Assembly (NCBI GenBank): GCA_019055375.1
Contig: JAHQIW010005990.1
Location: 62,001-126,000, forward strand
Source of the DNA: Parelaphostrongylus tenuis
Lineage: Eukaryota; Nematoda; Chromadorea; Rhabditida; Metastrongylidae
Direction: 5' to 3'
DNA length: 64,000 bases
Made by a program: the position numbers and the translations under genes. The notes beneath the pieces are model-generated. The model saw only the letters and a list, made by a program, of their open reading frames with translations, did no database searches and had not been told where the DNA came from. Below are positions 11,531 to 22,990 of this stretch, one piece after another. Position 1 is the first letter of the stretch, and each line of letters starts with the position of its first letter.

Positions 11531-12400
11531 CGTTTGTCGTCTCAGATGACTTGTTTTTCTCCTAATAACTTATCAAATTTGTATGTACAAATTTATCTGC
11601 TCATCGTGAATGCGCTGCTTTTTTCTCTCAATACCTTCATCAAGTATTTGGCAAAAATTTTATTTTAAGGCTGCAAAATTTTCCTCATGTGTGAGAATCG
11701 GTTGCTGGTATTCTTATTGTCTCCTTTTTACTCGATTATATGAGATGTTGTCTTCAGAAATGCTTGCTATGATTTCAGATATACTGAAAAGATTTTTTAG
11801 AAGAAGTAACATTTTTAAAATTTACGGATGATGGCCTTTAAGTGAGTATATTATCGTTCGTGAGTAGTATAGCACTGACAATTATTTCGCTCATATTTCA
11901 CTACTCTTATTGCCATTTAAACCAAAAATATGAAAAAATACGACGGAGTCGTTCTATGAACTTTTGAAAGTAGTGAAAGTACGAGTAAGTTGGGAAATAA
12001 TAGAATGCAACCCGACCTGAGCAGGCTTCACTTGTGGCCGAAGAAGACAGCAAAAAAATCGATCTAAGGTATTCTTCCTTAGTGTGGCTGAGACAACACG
12101 GTGGTAATCTAAGTTCCCATGATAGGCGGACTGGTCACTTTCTGCGAGGAGTAAGTCGGAAATTTAGTCTATTCTTGGAGTAAACGAAGGATCGATGCAA
12201 TGTGTTATTCCTAGAGTTGTTCTGAAGAAACACAAATCACTGCTTCAACCACGCCTGTGCCAAAAGGGACTCCTACATCTTTTGATGTAAGAAAACGACT
12301 GCGTGACTCACTTGATATGTTCAGCAATAACTAATTCCAGTTAAGGAAAAGTTTAGAATTCCATTGGCAAAGTTTGGAGGTGTTTCAACAGAATCGTCTT
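11531..12400. other. 3' flank of SIX gene, nothing recognised
   Basis: AT-rich sequence with short ORFs only. It may hold the 3' untranslated region of the SIX gene, but I see no clear AATAAA close to the stop codon. Confidence 0.3.
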
Positions 12401-12401
12401 A

Positions 12402-12868
12402 AGTATACCTAAGAAACTTGAGTGATAGGCAATAATTCGACCTCAGACGAGAGTTGAGCCCGTATTTCACATATATCGGGACACGTGCTACCACCACACC
12501 CACAGAGGCCACCGATTCCGACCACTTATTCTTCAGTATCACGTTATCATAGCTATCAGCCACTAATCGTTAACAGGTTTGGTCGGTTGAGCCCAAATCG
12601 CTTTCTAAACCCAGTTAGGGTGACAGCCATTCTGCATATGTAATACTCATAAATAATATATATGCGCAATAGCTGTCAGTTTAACTGGGTTTAAAAAGCG
12701 ATATGTGCTCACCTGACCTTGCCTGTTAACAACCGGTGGCTATAACTAGCTATTAGCAGTGGTCTTTGTGGTGTAGTAGTAGCACGCGCCCCTGGTATGG
12801 GCGAAACGGGTTCAGCTTCCGTCTGAGGTCGGATTTTTGCTCACCGCTCAAGTCCATTAGGTATATTT
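12402..12868. repeat. Palindromic element with two outward tRNA-like promoters
   Basis: Left arm and right arm are reverse complements over roughly 200 bases each, with a loop near 12640-12670. Paired blocks include CGACCTCAGACG with CGTCTGAGGTCGG, CTTTCTAAACCCAGTTA with TAACTGGGTTTAAAAAG, and TACCTAAGAAACTTGAG with the mirrored CTCAAGTCCATTAGGTA. Each arm has an A-box/B-box-like pair: on + TGGTGTAGTAG (12769-12779) and GGGTTCAGCTTCC (12808-12820), and on the minus strand the mirrored pair at 12488-12502 and 12450-12462. Both would transcribe away from the centre. Half copies lie at 18690-18880 and 20990-21072. Confidence 0.8.
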
Positions 12869-14889
12869 CAAACATCATAACACTGCGAAATGAGCAGCTA
12901 TATCATAAGGAATCGTGAGAATCATATCAGAGGAATACTCTCGATCAGTGCGCAAAAAAGTGAGTGTCAAGCGGCAGCCGAATCCACAGGCATGTTCTGG
13001 GACTTTTATAGTCGACGAACTGATGATAGAGAACCAAACGAAAATAATGCCGAGATTGACATGCATTTAGGGACGCATAAAAAACTGAATAAAGGCGAAT
13101 GGGGTGATTGAATTCAAAAAACTGAGTACCACAGCGACAATAATGATGTCAATAAAAGACTCTGTTTATTCATCTGATATCATTGCTTTGAGCGGAACAG
13201 CACATTTTAGAAAAACACTTAATCAAAAAAAAAATGATTTCTAACACAATAAACAACTATAGAGGATAGTTTTATCATCTACTGAATGATCCATCAACGA
13301 TCAGTAGGGAATGCTTGAACATCGAATTATTGGAAAAAAAAAGAAAAACGAAACAATAAAGCTGTTTGTCTTTCACTTGAAGAGGCAATCATACCCGTAA
13401 TCACATTAGAATATGGTAGTCAGAAAAAGGACAAAAACAGTCAAAACCGGGATCAGAGAATCCCGTGGACGTGAAGAATTGCACAAATTCGTGTGACATC
13501 CACAGATAGCTAAGCGTGATGGCTCTAGTTCTTGACGAAGTGCTGTTGGCAGAAAGAGTTGACGGGCGTTCGTATCTGAACGATTTCGCCGAAGTTTTAA
13601 TGTTATTTAATCACATTCATGTATAGTTCTTGAAACCCGACTTCTCTTTAACCTCAATATTGCCAAGCAATGATATTTTCTTGGATGATTAAGCTTATGT
13701 GAGGCTGATATATGTTATTCATTTGGCTAACGTTTTCTGCTACTCGAGCGACAACGAAAGCCACAACGAGGATGAACGACTGCGCACAATCGAATCAAAT
13801 CATCGGCTATGAAGAGGGCAAAGGCGACAAAAAGTTAGCCGAACATACCCTATCATCAGCCTCTTGTAAGCTCAATCGTTCAACAAACTATCTTGTAAGG
13901 TACATTCATATAGTCCATTGGTTAGTTATGCCTAATAATAAAAAATGCTTTAAGTCCCCAAGCTATGCTTCAAGCTAATCAGGCAGTGCGACCCTCTTAA
14001 GTCAATAGATCAGTGCGAGACTTATCTAAAAGATTAAAAACTAATTTTGTGCATTTCACAAACTCAGAAATTCATCGCCTTCTTCTTCTTAAAAAAACTT
14101 TAGATTAGATATATGTCTCTGGTACTATAAGATTTCGTTTATACGTTCACATGCTTTTGCGAACACGCTTAGGCTTTCAGGTTCATGTTTATTAGCGTTT
14201 TTATTGGCAATACGTATTTAAAAAAACCTGTGCTTACAATAGGATGGAAAAATTTCTACAATAGAAAAGAATGTAAAGATTTCTATAACACGAAAAAAGA
14301 ATTTGCAAATAATTAACAAAAGTACGTGCCATAACGCACGCTGCGTCTGAAACGTGATTTTGTTTTGATTGCTCCAGCGCTGTAAAAAGGCGTTTCACAA
14401 AAAAAAAGCTCGCATCCGGAATTGTTGAAATTTATGCTTTCAAGCATTTACTAAAAGTCCAAGAAGATAGTTATTGTCTAAAAGAAAGACTCTTGTAAGA
14501 TATGATTCCCGATCGCGGAGAAGCACGCGTTTTATTTCGTGCTTTAGGACAAAAGAAATGGGAGATGGAAGCACCGCTCTCAAACGGTCATCGATTGGCT
14601 AATCGCAGAAATCACTACCGTTTTGAAAAATCGTGTTTTAGGATATCTGTCTTATTCACAACGGAAGGCAATTGCTTGTACTGAAGAGCTAGGAACATAG
14701 TGGCGTGACTGCCCCATAATATGCGAAGTGTAGTGAATACAAAACACGACAGGTGGTCAAACCTGAGGCAAACCGGGTTCGTACACTTCACTAATCATAT
14801 GAAATACGGTTGCACGACTGCTAGGCGAACAGAAAAAAATTTGAGACTCATACTAAGTGAAAGGGTAAGTGAGCTAGGTGTTTATCGTC
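12869..14889. other. Intergenic region, no gene recognised
   Basis: Short ORFs of 60-90 codons occur at 12890-13111 and 13712-13978 without any similarity I recognise. A stretch at about 14340-14500 resembles parts of 9750-10160 and 20080-20220 (shared AGATTA.AGCTTTTAAA and TTACTA.AAGTCC blocks), suggesting an old dispersed repeat. Confidence 0.35.
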
Positions 14890-15665
14890 TAAAGAAGCAA
14901 GAGTGCCTGTCTGTTACAAGGCGACAACTGAAGATTCGACCCCTTTCATTGGACAAAATTTTTTATAAGAATGTCAGCAATCATGCGAAACCCCAAATCT
15001 TTGGCTACAGTTATAAGTGCTCTTTTTTTCAAAAAGTCTCTTTATAACGCCGCAGTAGAAAGGGAACATATCTGGTTTACACACACACATATTTCTCGCA
15101 GGGCAGATCTCTTCCGTAGAATTTGAGTAACCATTCGAAAGCATAAGTTTCAATGATTCCAACGCTCTCCTTATTTTCTGGAAATACCGTTTCATCACAA
15201 TGTAGCAGAGAGAATAAGATCAAGTTTCACATACGGTGCGCTGTTTGTTGGCCAGTATGTGACGTTGGTGGAGGGATGACCTGCTCTGGCAGTGGATTCC
15301 ATGCAACGATCGATCGATTGATCGCGTTGGTGCTTTACACATGTGTAGTGCAACTTTTGTGACTTATTTAAGAATTTTTCTCCTCTTCGCTGCAAGTAGG
15401 AAAAGCATATGAGTATCATACGTTTAATGTGCGTGTTTTTTCGAAGTTGTAGTAAAAACGAGTGGCTGGTGTAAAACATGAATTGCTTTAAGTACTACAG
15501 CGTTATGGTGGGGCTTTCTTTAAAAAAAGGAATAAGCACCGCAGTAGCTGGAGATTTGAGTTTTCAAGTGATTACTAATGCTCTTATAAAAAGTTGTTGT
15601 ACAGTGAAAGGGGTCATGCTTCATTTGTTGCCTTATAGCAGGCAAGTACCCAAAAGAAATTTGAA
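14890..15665. repeat. Foldback element with about 170-base inverted arms
   Basis: Left arm (14890-15055) and right arm (15490-15665) are diverged reverse complements. Shared blocks are GACCCCTTTCA, TTTTTTATAAGA.TGT, CTCAAATCT/CCAAATCT, GTGCT...TTTTTTT and TATAACGC. The loop (15055-15490) contains a segment at 15210-15410 that recurs at 19796-19990. An incomplete relative with the same left-arm start lies at 18890-19000. Confidence 0.75.
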
Positions 15666-16206
15666 ATCTTTATGAATGTATGAAGTTGAAGGCATGGCAT
15701 CATTCACCGGAAGTCACAAAAAGGCTCGAAATCAATAAGTATGTCTGCTATGCGATTGTGGTAAAAACCAGTTAGAATCACTTTCATGTGGTAATAAACA
15801 TGTAAACAAACGCTATAGAAAATCTACCAAGACATCCTGTATGCTCTGCAAGCGCTCGAATCAAACTGTGATTATATCCATGTATATCCGACAGACAACC
15901 ACGAACGTAGCCATGTCTCCGTCGTCCTGAAAAAGGCAAGCAGTTTTCAATGTTACGCGTTGATAACATGCAACAATAGTGAGTTGTGTACGACGAGAAG
16001 CCATCAGGTCTTGTTAAAGGCTTCGCAGCAAATTCGTTAGAGTTCTGTCACGATTTGCTCTCGTATGCTACCACAAGGAGAGCCGATCTTCACAAATCTA
16101 AGTAAATTTCATTTCAAATATTTGGTGAACACTACAATTGCAATGCAATATATAACATCCCAGCCTGTTTGGACTAGATTAATTTTTTATTTCTGTGGCC
16201 AATTTA

Positions 16207-16477
16207 TTAGGTCGTCCATAAGTTTTGGCACTAAAGAAATAAGCACCAAATTTATTAACCAGAAGTATATGAAACTGCATATTTTCAGCACTGTACAATT
16301 TAGCATTTTCCTGCGGAAATTTTGCTATATAAATTGTGAGCGAATTTTATATGAAAATGTTCGAAAACAAAATGCGAAGTTGGACGGTATCAAAATTACG
16401 AACTTTTTTTTTTAGTCGTTCTGGTCAATAAATTTGGTGTTTATTTTTCTAGTGCCGAAACTTTTGGAACGACCCAA
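16207..16477. mobile_element. mariner-type MITE with terminal inverted repeats
   Basis: A 271-base element with ends TTAGGTCGTCCATAAGTTTT and, in reverse complement, TTGGGTCGTTCCAAAAGTTT. Inverted similarity of about 50 bases includes GGCACTA.A.AAATAA.CACC. TA dinucleotides flank both ends (16205-16206 and 16478-16479), as in Tc1/mariner insertions. No transposase is inside. The ends resemble those of the decayed mariner at 59.1-59.8 kb, which is a plausible source family. Confidence 0.85.
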
Positions 16478-17837
16478 TACTTTATCAAATCTTCCAAGTG
16501 AAGTTACTTCATCTGAGCGATGTTTTTCTAAAATTGAGTCGAGATCACTAAGATCTTAGTCGGAAGATGAAAGAGCTACGTACAGTTGACCCAGATCAGT
16601 CGGGATTTGAAGAAGACAAGGTGCCAATATTTTAGTAAAACAGAATATTTTTATAATAACTTTGCCAGGATGGCAATGGTAGGAACTGCTACTACTTCCA
16701 ACCATCTCAGTGGCCTAACAATATCATGACCCGAAAATATGAATTGTTCTGGGTGCTAAACTATGGGAAAAAAAATTATAAGCTTCACATTCATCAAGAG
16801 TCACTTGAATCATCTGACATTTCCGTAAAGAAGCTTTGCTGAATAATTACTAGTAGAACTGCATAGTTCAAAAAGCTATCCGTTTCCTATTCTCTTGCCC
16901 TAAACCGTATAAATTCAAGTGCCTCAGATGAGAAACATGGTGGTCTTTGTTCACCACCTTCGAGCAAGACTCAATTGACAGCCTTAGTACGTTTCAACAC
17001 CGGAAATCATTCCAACAGTCTAACGGTACTCGTTTATTCGACATATATAATAGCCACACGACGCATGTGGATTTATACTTAATCAGTGAAAGATAGACCA
17101 TAAAGCGCATTGATGCCGGACATTCACATTAAGTTTCGTTTCGTTTCGTTCAGGTGACTTGGCGCATATTTGCTCTATGAACAGTGATTTTGCGGTGGTC
17201 TATCAATCATCCAAACCAGTACATTTATCCTCATAGAGAAGTTGAGTACCAATTTGGTGATTGCGGAAGGAAACAGCTGCGCTTGACATATTTTCGATAG
17301 CACAAATATCGTTGAAATAAAACTCTTCGTAATAAATTAAAACAAAAAAATGCATTGAAGTAAGTTTATGCGCCCATTTACGGGTTGAGACAAAGTCTTG
17401 TCACTGAAAAACCCAATCCATCACAACGAAGCCTTCAAAGGCTCTCCAGTAATTGATAAAACACGCTATGAAATGCGTCAGCTTGGCTATCCTCATGACT
17501 GCAAGGAGACATGCTTGGCTGGAAGAGTTCTCCGACTTTCGTGATAAAAAAGGAAATCATCAAACAAGCGTGCAAAATCCGAACACATTTGTAGATAATG
17601 GACGCAAGAAAACGAATAGAATGTAAAGAAATCGTAGGATGTCTACAGTATCTGCTATCAGACAATGCAGAAGAAGGTGGCTAAAGGATTGAAGACAGTC
17701 TAGAATTTCACATAAACTAATAGCCGCTTTTGAACAAGAAAAGCACAAATTCTATTCTTGATGCAAAGCTTTCTAATAGAGATGAAAGCTCCTCTATTGA
17801 ATAGGCACATATTGATTGTCTGAATAGTGAAGAACAA

Positions 17838-18380
17838 TATTATACCTTTATTTCGAGTGCTTTATTAAGACCACGCTCAAATTTCAATAAATCCTTCCAT
17901 TACTATTTGAGCCAACTTGTGATGTGGTCTGGTAAGGGTTGTTGTACAGCCAGATACACGTGTTTCGCCCTTACAGACTCGTCAGTAGGGCAGAACCCGT
18001 CGTCTTTCCGGGGCGTACAGAGCCCATACCAGACCACATGACAAGTTGGCTTAAATAATAATGGAAGGATTTATTGAAATTTGAGAGTGGTCTCAATAAA
18101 GCACTCGAATTAAAGGTACAATATGGTAAAAATACCAGCCAGCGAGCAATCGTGTGCGAAAACACTCTTTGTTTGGTGAAATTTTCGCTTGACTAGAGTG
18201 TTAAACGTTGGTCTTCGATAACTCTCTGTAAGAGAGCAGAGCTCTCGAGATAGCTGACTATAAAAATATCGAAAGACGACGGGTTCTCTCCGACTGACGA
18301 GTCTGTAAGGACGAAACACGTGTATCGGGCTGTACAATAGCCCTTACCAGACCACATGACAAGTTGGCTCAAATAATAAT
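17838..18380. repeat. Compound foldback element (CACGTG-hairpin family)
   Basis: The segment 17838-17940 is mirrored by 18025-18122 (GAGTGCTTTATT, AATAAATCCTTCCATTA, ATGTGGTCTGGTA). A further inverted copy of 17895-18010 lies at 18270-18390 and includes CGAAACACGTGTATC and ATGACAAGTTGGCTC. The motif ACACGTGTTTCGCCCTTACAG near 17960 links it to the elements at 3.7, 45.5 and 47.3 kb. It looks like two copies, one partly deleted, in opposite orientation. Confidence 0.8.
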
Positions 18381-18604
18381 GGGATTGGAAAACAATGTTC
18401 ATTTGTTTGACCAACTCAACAGATGATTCTGAAATAATTACTTATAGGAACGATCTGAAAAAAAATGATAGACCACTGATAATAGAGAAATATTTCAAGT
18501 CATCTATGAGTTAAAAATTATTTGAAGTGTCCCCAAAGCCGTAATTAGAATCACGGCAGATATCATAAATTATAGAAAGGATTATAACATTATCAATATA
18601 AGAG

Positions 18605-18880
18605 GGATACGAGTGTGATGCAGTGATTAGAGGTGTCTTCTGACAGATATCTGGTCGTTGGTTCGATTCTGAGCCTCACATGAAGAGTCACATGAAGAAA
18701 CCCTTAACCTCAGGCGGAAGTTGAATCCGTGTTTCACCTAAATCGGGAGTGCACGTTACCACTACACCAGCGGCGTTGCAGCTCTCCTTACCACTCTTTC
18801 CTCGATATAAGACATTGCAACTGTCAGCTACCAAAGGTCAAGTTTTCGGTCCGATAAGCCCACATAGAAATTTTTTTTGC
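18605..18880. repeat. tRNA-like SINE fragments, incl. half copy of the 12.4 kb palindrome
   Basis: At 18605-18690 (+) there is a B-box-like GGTTCGATTCTG. At 18690-18880, the minus strand has TGGTGTAGTGGTAACGTGC and GGATTCAACTTCC, closely matching the tRNA-like arms of the palindrome at 12.4-12.9 kb and its inner block. Only one arm is present here. Confidence 0.6.
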
Positions 18881-18889
18881 TTCTTTCCT

Positions 18890-20060
18890 GTTCTCTGAGA
18901 ACATTCAAGAAACGACCCCTTTTGCTGGACATCGATTTTTTATAAGAGTGTTATCAATTATTTGAAAACTTAAATATCTTTACCGTGTTACGTAGCCTGC
19001 TGAACACGTTGAATAGGAGCAGAACTGTTATCAGCTCAGATCGCACGCCGTGAGTGCGGCGGCGCGGCAGTAGCCTTTATTGTCACACCGTGCAATGGAA
19101 ATATGGGAATTTTTGGTAATTCGGGATACTGAGGGAATATTGCCGTGATAAATGTAGAATTACTGCAGAAGCGACTTCTATAAAAAGTTTTATAGTCTAA
19201 AAAATGCCCATATATCGAAAAATCATCTTTGTTCCAACGGGAAAAGCACATTGTTGTGGAAGGAAGTGTTACTAACTTCGTTTCTTTCTTTTTCATCTGT
19301 GTTTCTGTGATCATCCTATAGCTTGAGAAATGCTTAATCTCACACCAGATTTGTTCTGTGGAATGACTTTGATCTCACTTTCCGCTTATGAAAAAAGCTA
19401 TAGCATTACAAGCAGAGCTCGTCCTAATGCGTATCCGCCTTTTCCATCGAGATTCGTGGTTTTAGGAGAAAGCATTGACATTTTATCTGCTACAGATAGC
19501 TTTTTTAATGTCTCTTCTAGTATATTCTACCATTTCTGGCGAAGACATTCCCTTCAGTGGCGATAAAAATCCACATTTCATTATATAGCTACCAAGACGT
19601 CAATGTAGGTGCCACGCGCCGTTCAGGTTCCAACTTTGTTGTCAACGTTTTAATAACATATATTTCACACAAGTATATTTTTCGCAAGATAGAACTGTTT
19701 TCTGGAATTATCAGTAAACATTGATAGAGTAAGTTCAATAATCAAAACATCATGCTTATTGCGTGGAAAGACCGCTTCAGTGCAGTGGAGGAGGGAAATA
19801 AAGATCGAGTTTCACATAAGCGGCGCATTTGTTTTTTGGGTTGTGCGTGGGCTGGATGTGTGCTGGTTGTGATTCAAACGGTGTTATGCGATCAATCGCG
19901 TTGGCGCGACTCAGATGTGGAGCGCAATTTTTACTATTTAATCTGAGATTTTTTTCTCCGTTTTGCAGAAAATCCATATTCAACGTATGACTTTGATTCT
20001 ACAAAGCTTTCGCTACACGTTTATATGCTTTCCGTGCTTTCAATGGAGTAACACTAAAAG
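18890..20060. repeat. Partial relative of the 14.9 kb foldback element
   Basis: The start (18905-18985) matches the 14.9 kb left arm (GACCCCTTTT, TTTTTTATAAGAGTGTTA). The part at 19796-19990 matches the loop at 15210-15410 (GATC.AGTTTCACATA, ATCGCGTTGG.G, TTTTTCTCC). About 0.8 kb between them is unlike the 14.9 kb copy; it holds two ORFs of 78-92 codons with no recognised similarity. Confidence 0.55.
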
Positions 20061-20282
20061 CGCACAGACTGTGTATGAAATATTTTATTTTGAAACGCTA
20101 CGGGTTGCAAGAAGGTCTTTTGAATAAGCGAACACGTAGCGAAGGAGTCAGAGATTAGCTTTTAAATGGTTATCAAAAGTGAAATGGAAAGTCATTGTCT
20201 AGCGAAAAGGGTCGCCTCTTTATTTGCTTATGAAACGGCAAAGAACCTTTTTATATTACTGTTGATATGGCGATACTATATA

Positions 20283-20365
20283 TTAGATCGTTTTACAAGT
20301 TTTGGCATCAAAGCAATAAAGATCAAATCTTTTAATGAGAAGTAAGCGAAATTGTGTGATTTCGG
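20283..20365. mobile_element. Single mariner-like terminal repeat
   Basis: TTAGATCGTTTTACAAGTTT followed by TTGGCATCAAAGCAATAAAG resembles the terminal repeat of the MITE at 16.2 kb and follows a TATA run. I find no matching right end, so this is a broken end. Confidence 0.55.
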
Positions 20366-20366
20366 T

Positions 20367-20826
20367 ACAGATCAGTAGTGTTTTCCGTTGAGCAGTTCTC
20401 AGGTGATATCTATTGAATACTAGTGATGCAATACATACAGTGAAGTAATGCAGCATAGATAGTACAACAATCGCACTAACTTACGTTTTGGAGAGGCTCG
20501 CAATCTTTAGAGCCTGCAAGGGTCAAAATGATTCGTGAATCATTCAGTCAAAAGTCTGCATAACCCCAGCAGGAAACGTAAGAAACGAATTTTGTGGTTT
20601 CTTTCTTACGTTTTCTGCTGAGGTTATACGGGCTTTTCACTGAATGTTTTGAAGATCAATATAACCTTTCCAGGCTCTGAAGATGGCGGACCTCGCCGAA
20701 TCGTAAGCCAACACGAATGTTGTACTATTTATACTGTATTACTTCACTGTATTGCATTGCATCACTAGTTCTCAATAAATACTATATTTCACACCTCGAA
20801 ACTGCTCAGCAGAAGTACTACTGATA
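20367..20826. repeat. 460-base foldback element
   Basis: Near-complete palindrome. Outer blocks ATCAGTAGTG and TACTACTGAT pair, then TGAGCAGTT with AACTGCTCA, ACTAGTGATGCAATA with TTGCATCACTAGT, TACAGTGAAGTAAT with ATTACTTCACTGTA, and near the centre GGAAACGTAAGAAA with TTTCTTACGTTTTC. The loop is about 15 bases (near 20600). Similar GGCTCTGAAGA and GCCGAAACG signatures occur in the repeat at 22.9 kb. Confidence 0.85.
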
Positions 20827-20989
20827 CATTCCTACTATGCCGAGGTTAATCGATAGTAGGTCTTGGGATACTTCAAGATAATTTTGGTACCTTTCGATTG
20901 CGCATTATCTTGCAAACATTTTGGTACACAACTTGCCTATACTTGCCTTATAAAGGAGCTGTAGCGCGAGCGAAGTTTCTTATCCGTGG

Positions 20990-21072
20990 AATTCCAGAGT
21001 AAATCAAAAGAGAGTTGAACCCGCGTCTCACCCATACTGCGGCTTATGCTGCTACTACATCATCGAGGTCAC
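20990..21072 (-). repeat. Half copy of the tRNA-like palindrome
   Basis: On the minus strand a TGATGTAGTAGCAGCATAAG A-box-like region and GGGTTCAACTC B-box-like region match one arm of the 12.4 kb palindrome. Confidence 0.6.
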
Positions 21073-21599
21073 TGTGGTTATACACTCGTATAACAACATA
21101 AAACTTCTACTTCTACTTCTTCATTTCCTAAAAATTGAACATTACCATAGTGGAACACTTCGATGTAGGTTGAACTTCTCTCTAAATAAAACAACAATGC
21201 TGCGAAAATCTTTTGCAATTTTGTGGAAACCTTTTGGTATTTTCTTCTTCACTTCTTCTTTGTTTTAAAAGTCTTATGTACGTAAAAATAAATTTCTTCT
21301 CATGAATCTGCCGATGCGCTCTAGTGAAATTAGAAATTTTTTGCTGAAATGTTGGTTGTTAATAACCTAATCCTTTTTAGAATTCGAGGTTCAAGTTTGG
21401 TCAGAGAAACCTTGAATATTTCTTGGAAATAAATGATTATAAAAAACAATGTATTAGTATTGATCAGTCATTTATGATGCGACGTGACTCCATCACAGCG
21501 TTGTGAGGATGTTTAAAAGCACACTGCGTCTATGCAATGACTTGCGAGATTGATATTGGTAATCACTTCCCATCCTAACATATAAGCTACTACAGGCTT

Positions 21600-21715
21600 G
21601 CCTAACTCATCGGTCATGGTTTTTAGCCAAAAGTACGGGATCGAACCAGCAACTATGTATGCATTTCAGAGTAGCTCTTACGACTGCGCCACGTGTGCTC
21701 TGGATAACTGGACCC
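21600..21715 (-). repeat. tRNA-derived SINE fragment
   Basis: On the minus strand TGGCGCAGTCG (A box) and GGTTCGATCCC (B box, near perfect) are spaced as in a tRNA. The sequence between and around them does not give an obvious cloverleaf, so I call it SINE-like rather than a tRNA gene. Confidence 0.55.
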
Positions 21716-22748
21716 AGGAGCTTTGATGCCTTTGTAGTTTTCTTTGCTTAATGAGAACTATGAAAAAGGCTTATCAGTTTTGAGTCCCATATCATGAAAA
21801 AAACCCGTTTCTTAAAAGCGTTCCGCTTGTCATTTCAATTTTGATTAGTGTATGTCTTGCAAATTGGAATGTCAGCAGGCATGTCGTCTTCTACGGAGTG
21901 ACCAAAAAAAGAAAATGCTGTGAAGCTACAGAAACAACGCATTGATTCCAATCATTCATTGAATAAAATAAATGCCCATGCTTAGGATTATATTCGTTCT
22001 TTATGCATCTAATATATTTGGACATTCATTCACTCATTGCGAGCAACATTTAATTTTTTTTAATTGGTATGTTTGTTTTTTACCTAAAACTCTCACAGCT
22101 ATTTATTATAAGCTATTTCGTACTGGCTCTAAACCTCGCTTTAAACATTCAGTAAAGTCTGTGAGAATGTTAGGAGTCTTTTCGTGGTTGGTAAGTCAGA
22201 GCCATACGCACGTTGAGACAGTGTCGCGCGCTTCATTAGTGGCCCACGCCCCAATACGTTATGTGTAGCCACGATTTTCAGTCGATGGATTACGTCTGGT
22301 AGTGAATATGTATCAATCCGTCTCATTGGCCGTTTTTAAACATCGCTTTGAGTATTCAACATAGGCTGTGCTCGAAAATCTCTCAATATTTCGTCAACAG
22401 CAACAAAAAATGTGTGGAAACAATGAAATGAAGAGAAAAAAAGGTGCTTTACGTAGCATATTACAGAATTTTCCTGTCGAAGGTTTTCAATAGTTATATT
22501 ATTTAAATGGAGCTGCGGTTTTTCTCCTCAGTAACTTCATGAGAGATGCGTGGCCTGATATGATGGTAAGCCGTCGGTGTAATGAGTCTTTTAAGATTTT
22601 TCAGGTGAACCGGCCTTTCCCGAGCCTCATGCGTGCAGAGAAATGATGGCACACGCCCCATGAGAGTTTAAGTGACCACTTATTTTCCTTTTTATTGTAC
22701 AGGTAATTCCTCGCACACACTGATGGAGTAGAGTTGATTCACTTATAA
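21716..22748. other. Intergenic region, no gene recognised
   Basis: AT-rich. A block at about 22140-22330 is GC-richer with two overlapping ORFs on opposite strands and no recognised product. Confidence 0.3.
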
Positions 22749-22749
22749 G

Positions 22750-22990
22750 TGAAAATGGTCAATGCAGAAGCTTCTAACAATTCCCAAGACCGACTGTCCA
22801 TTAACCTCGGCATGCTTCAACATATTCTAGATTTCTTCTTCAAGCCAAGCACAATCAACAAGAGCAGAAAAAAATTTCCAAAGGAGGTGTTTGATCGATT
22901 GGATTGGAGACAATATGACCCTCTCCGGCTCTGAAGAAGGGGAACTGCCGAAACGTCAGCTGTTGAATGATTAAAGAGATTATATATCAC
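22750..22990. repeat. MITE-like repeat, copy 1
   Basis: Contains CAATTCCCAAGACCGACTG, CGGCATGCTTCAA, then GGCTCTGAAGAAGGGGAACT and GCCGAAACGTCAGCTGTTGA. The first part recurs in the same orientation at 36005-36070 and the last part recurs inverted at 36095-36190. An ORF of 61 codons inside is probably accidental. Confidence 0.7.

Noticed and set aside
21600..21715. Possible tRNA gene on the minus strand
   Set aside because: The A and B boxes are good, but I could not form acceptor and anticodon stems by eye; it is more likely SINE-derived.
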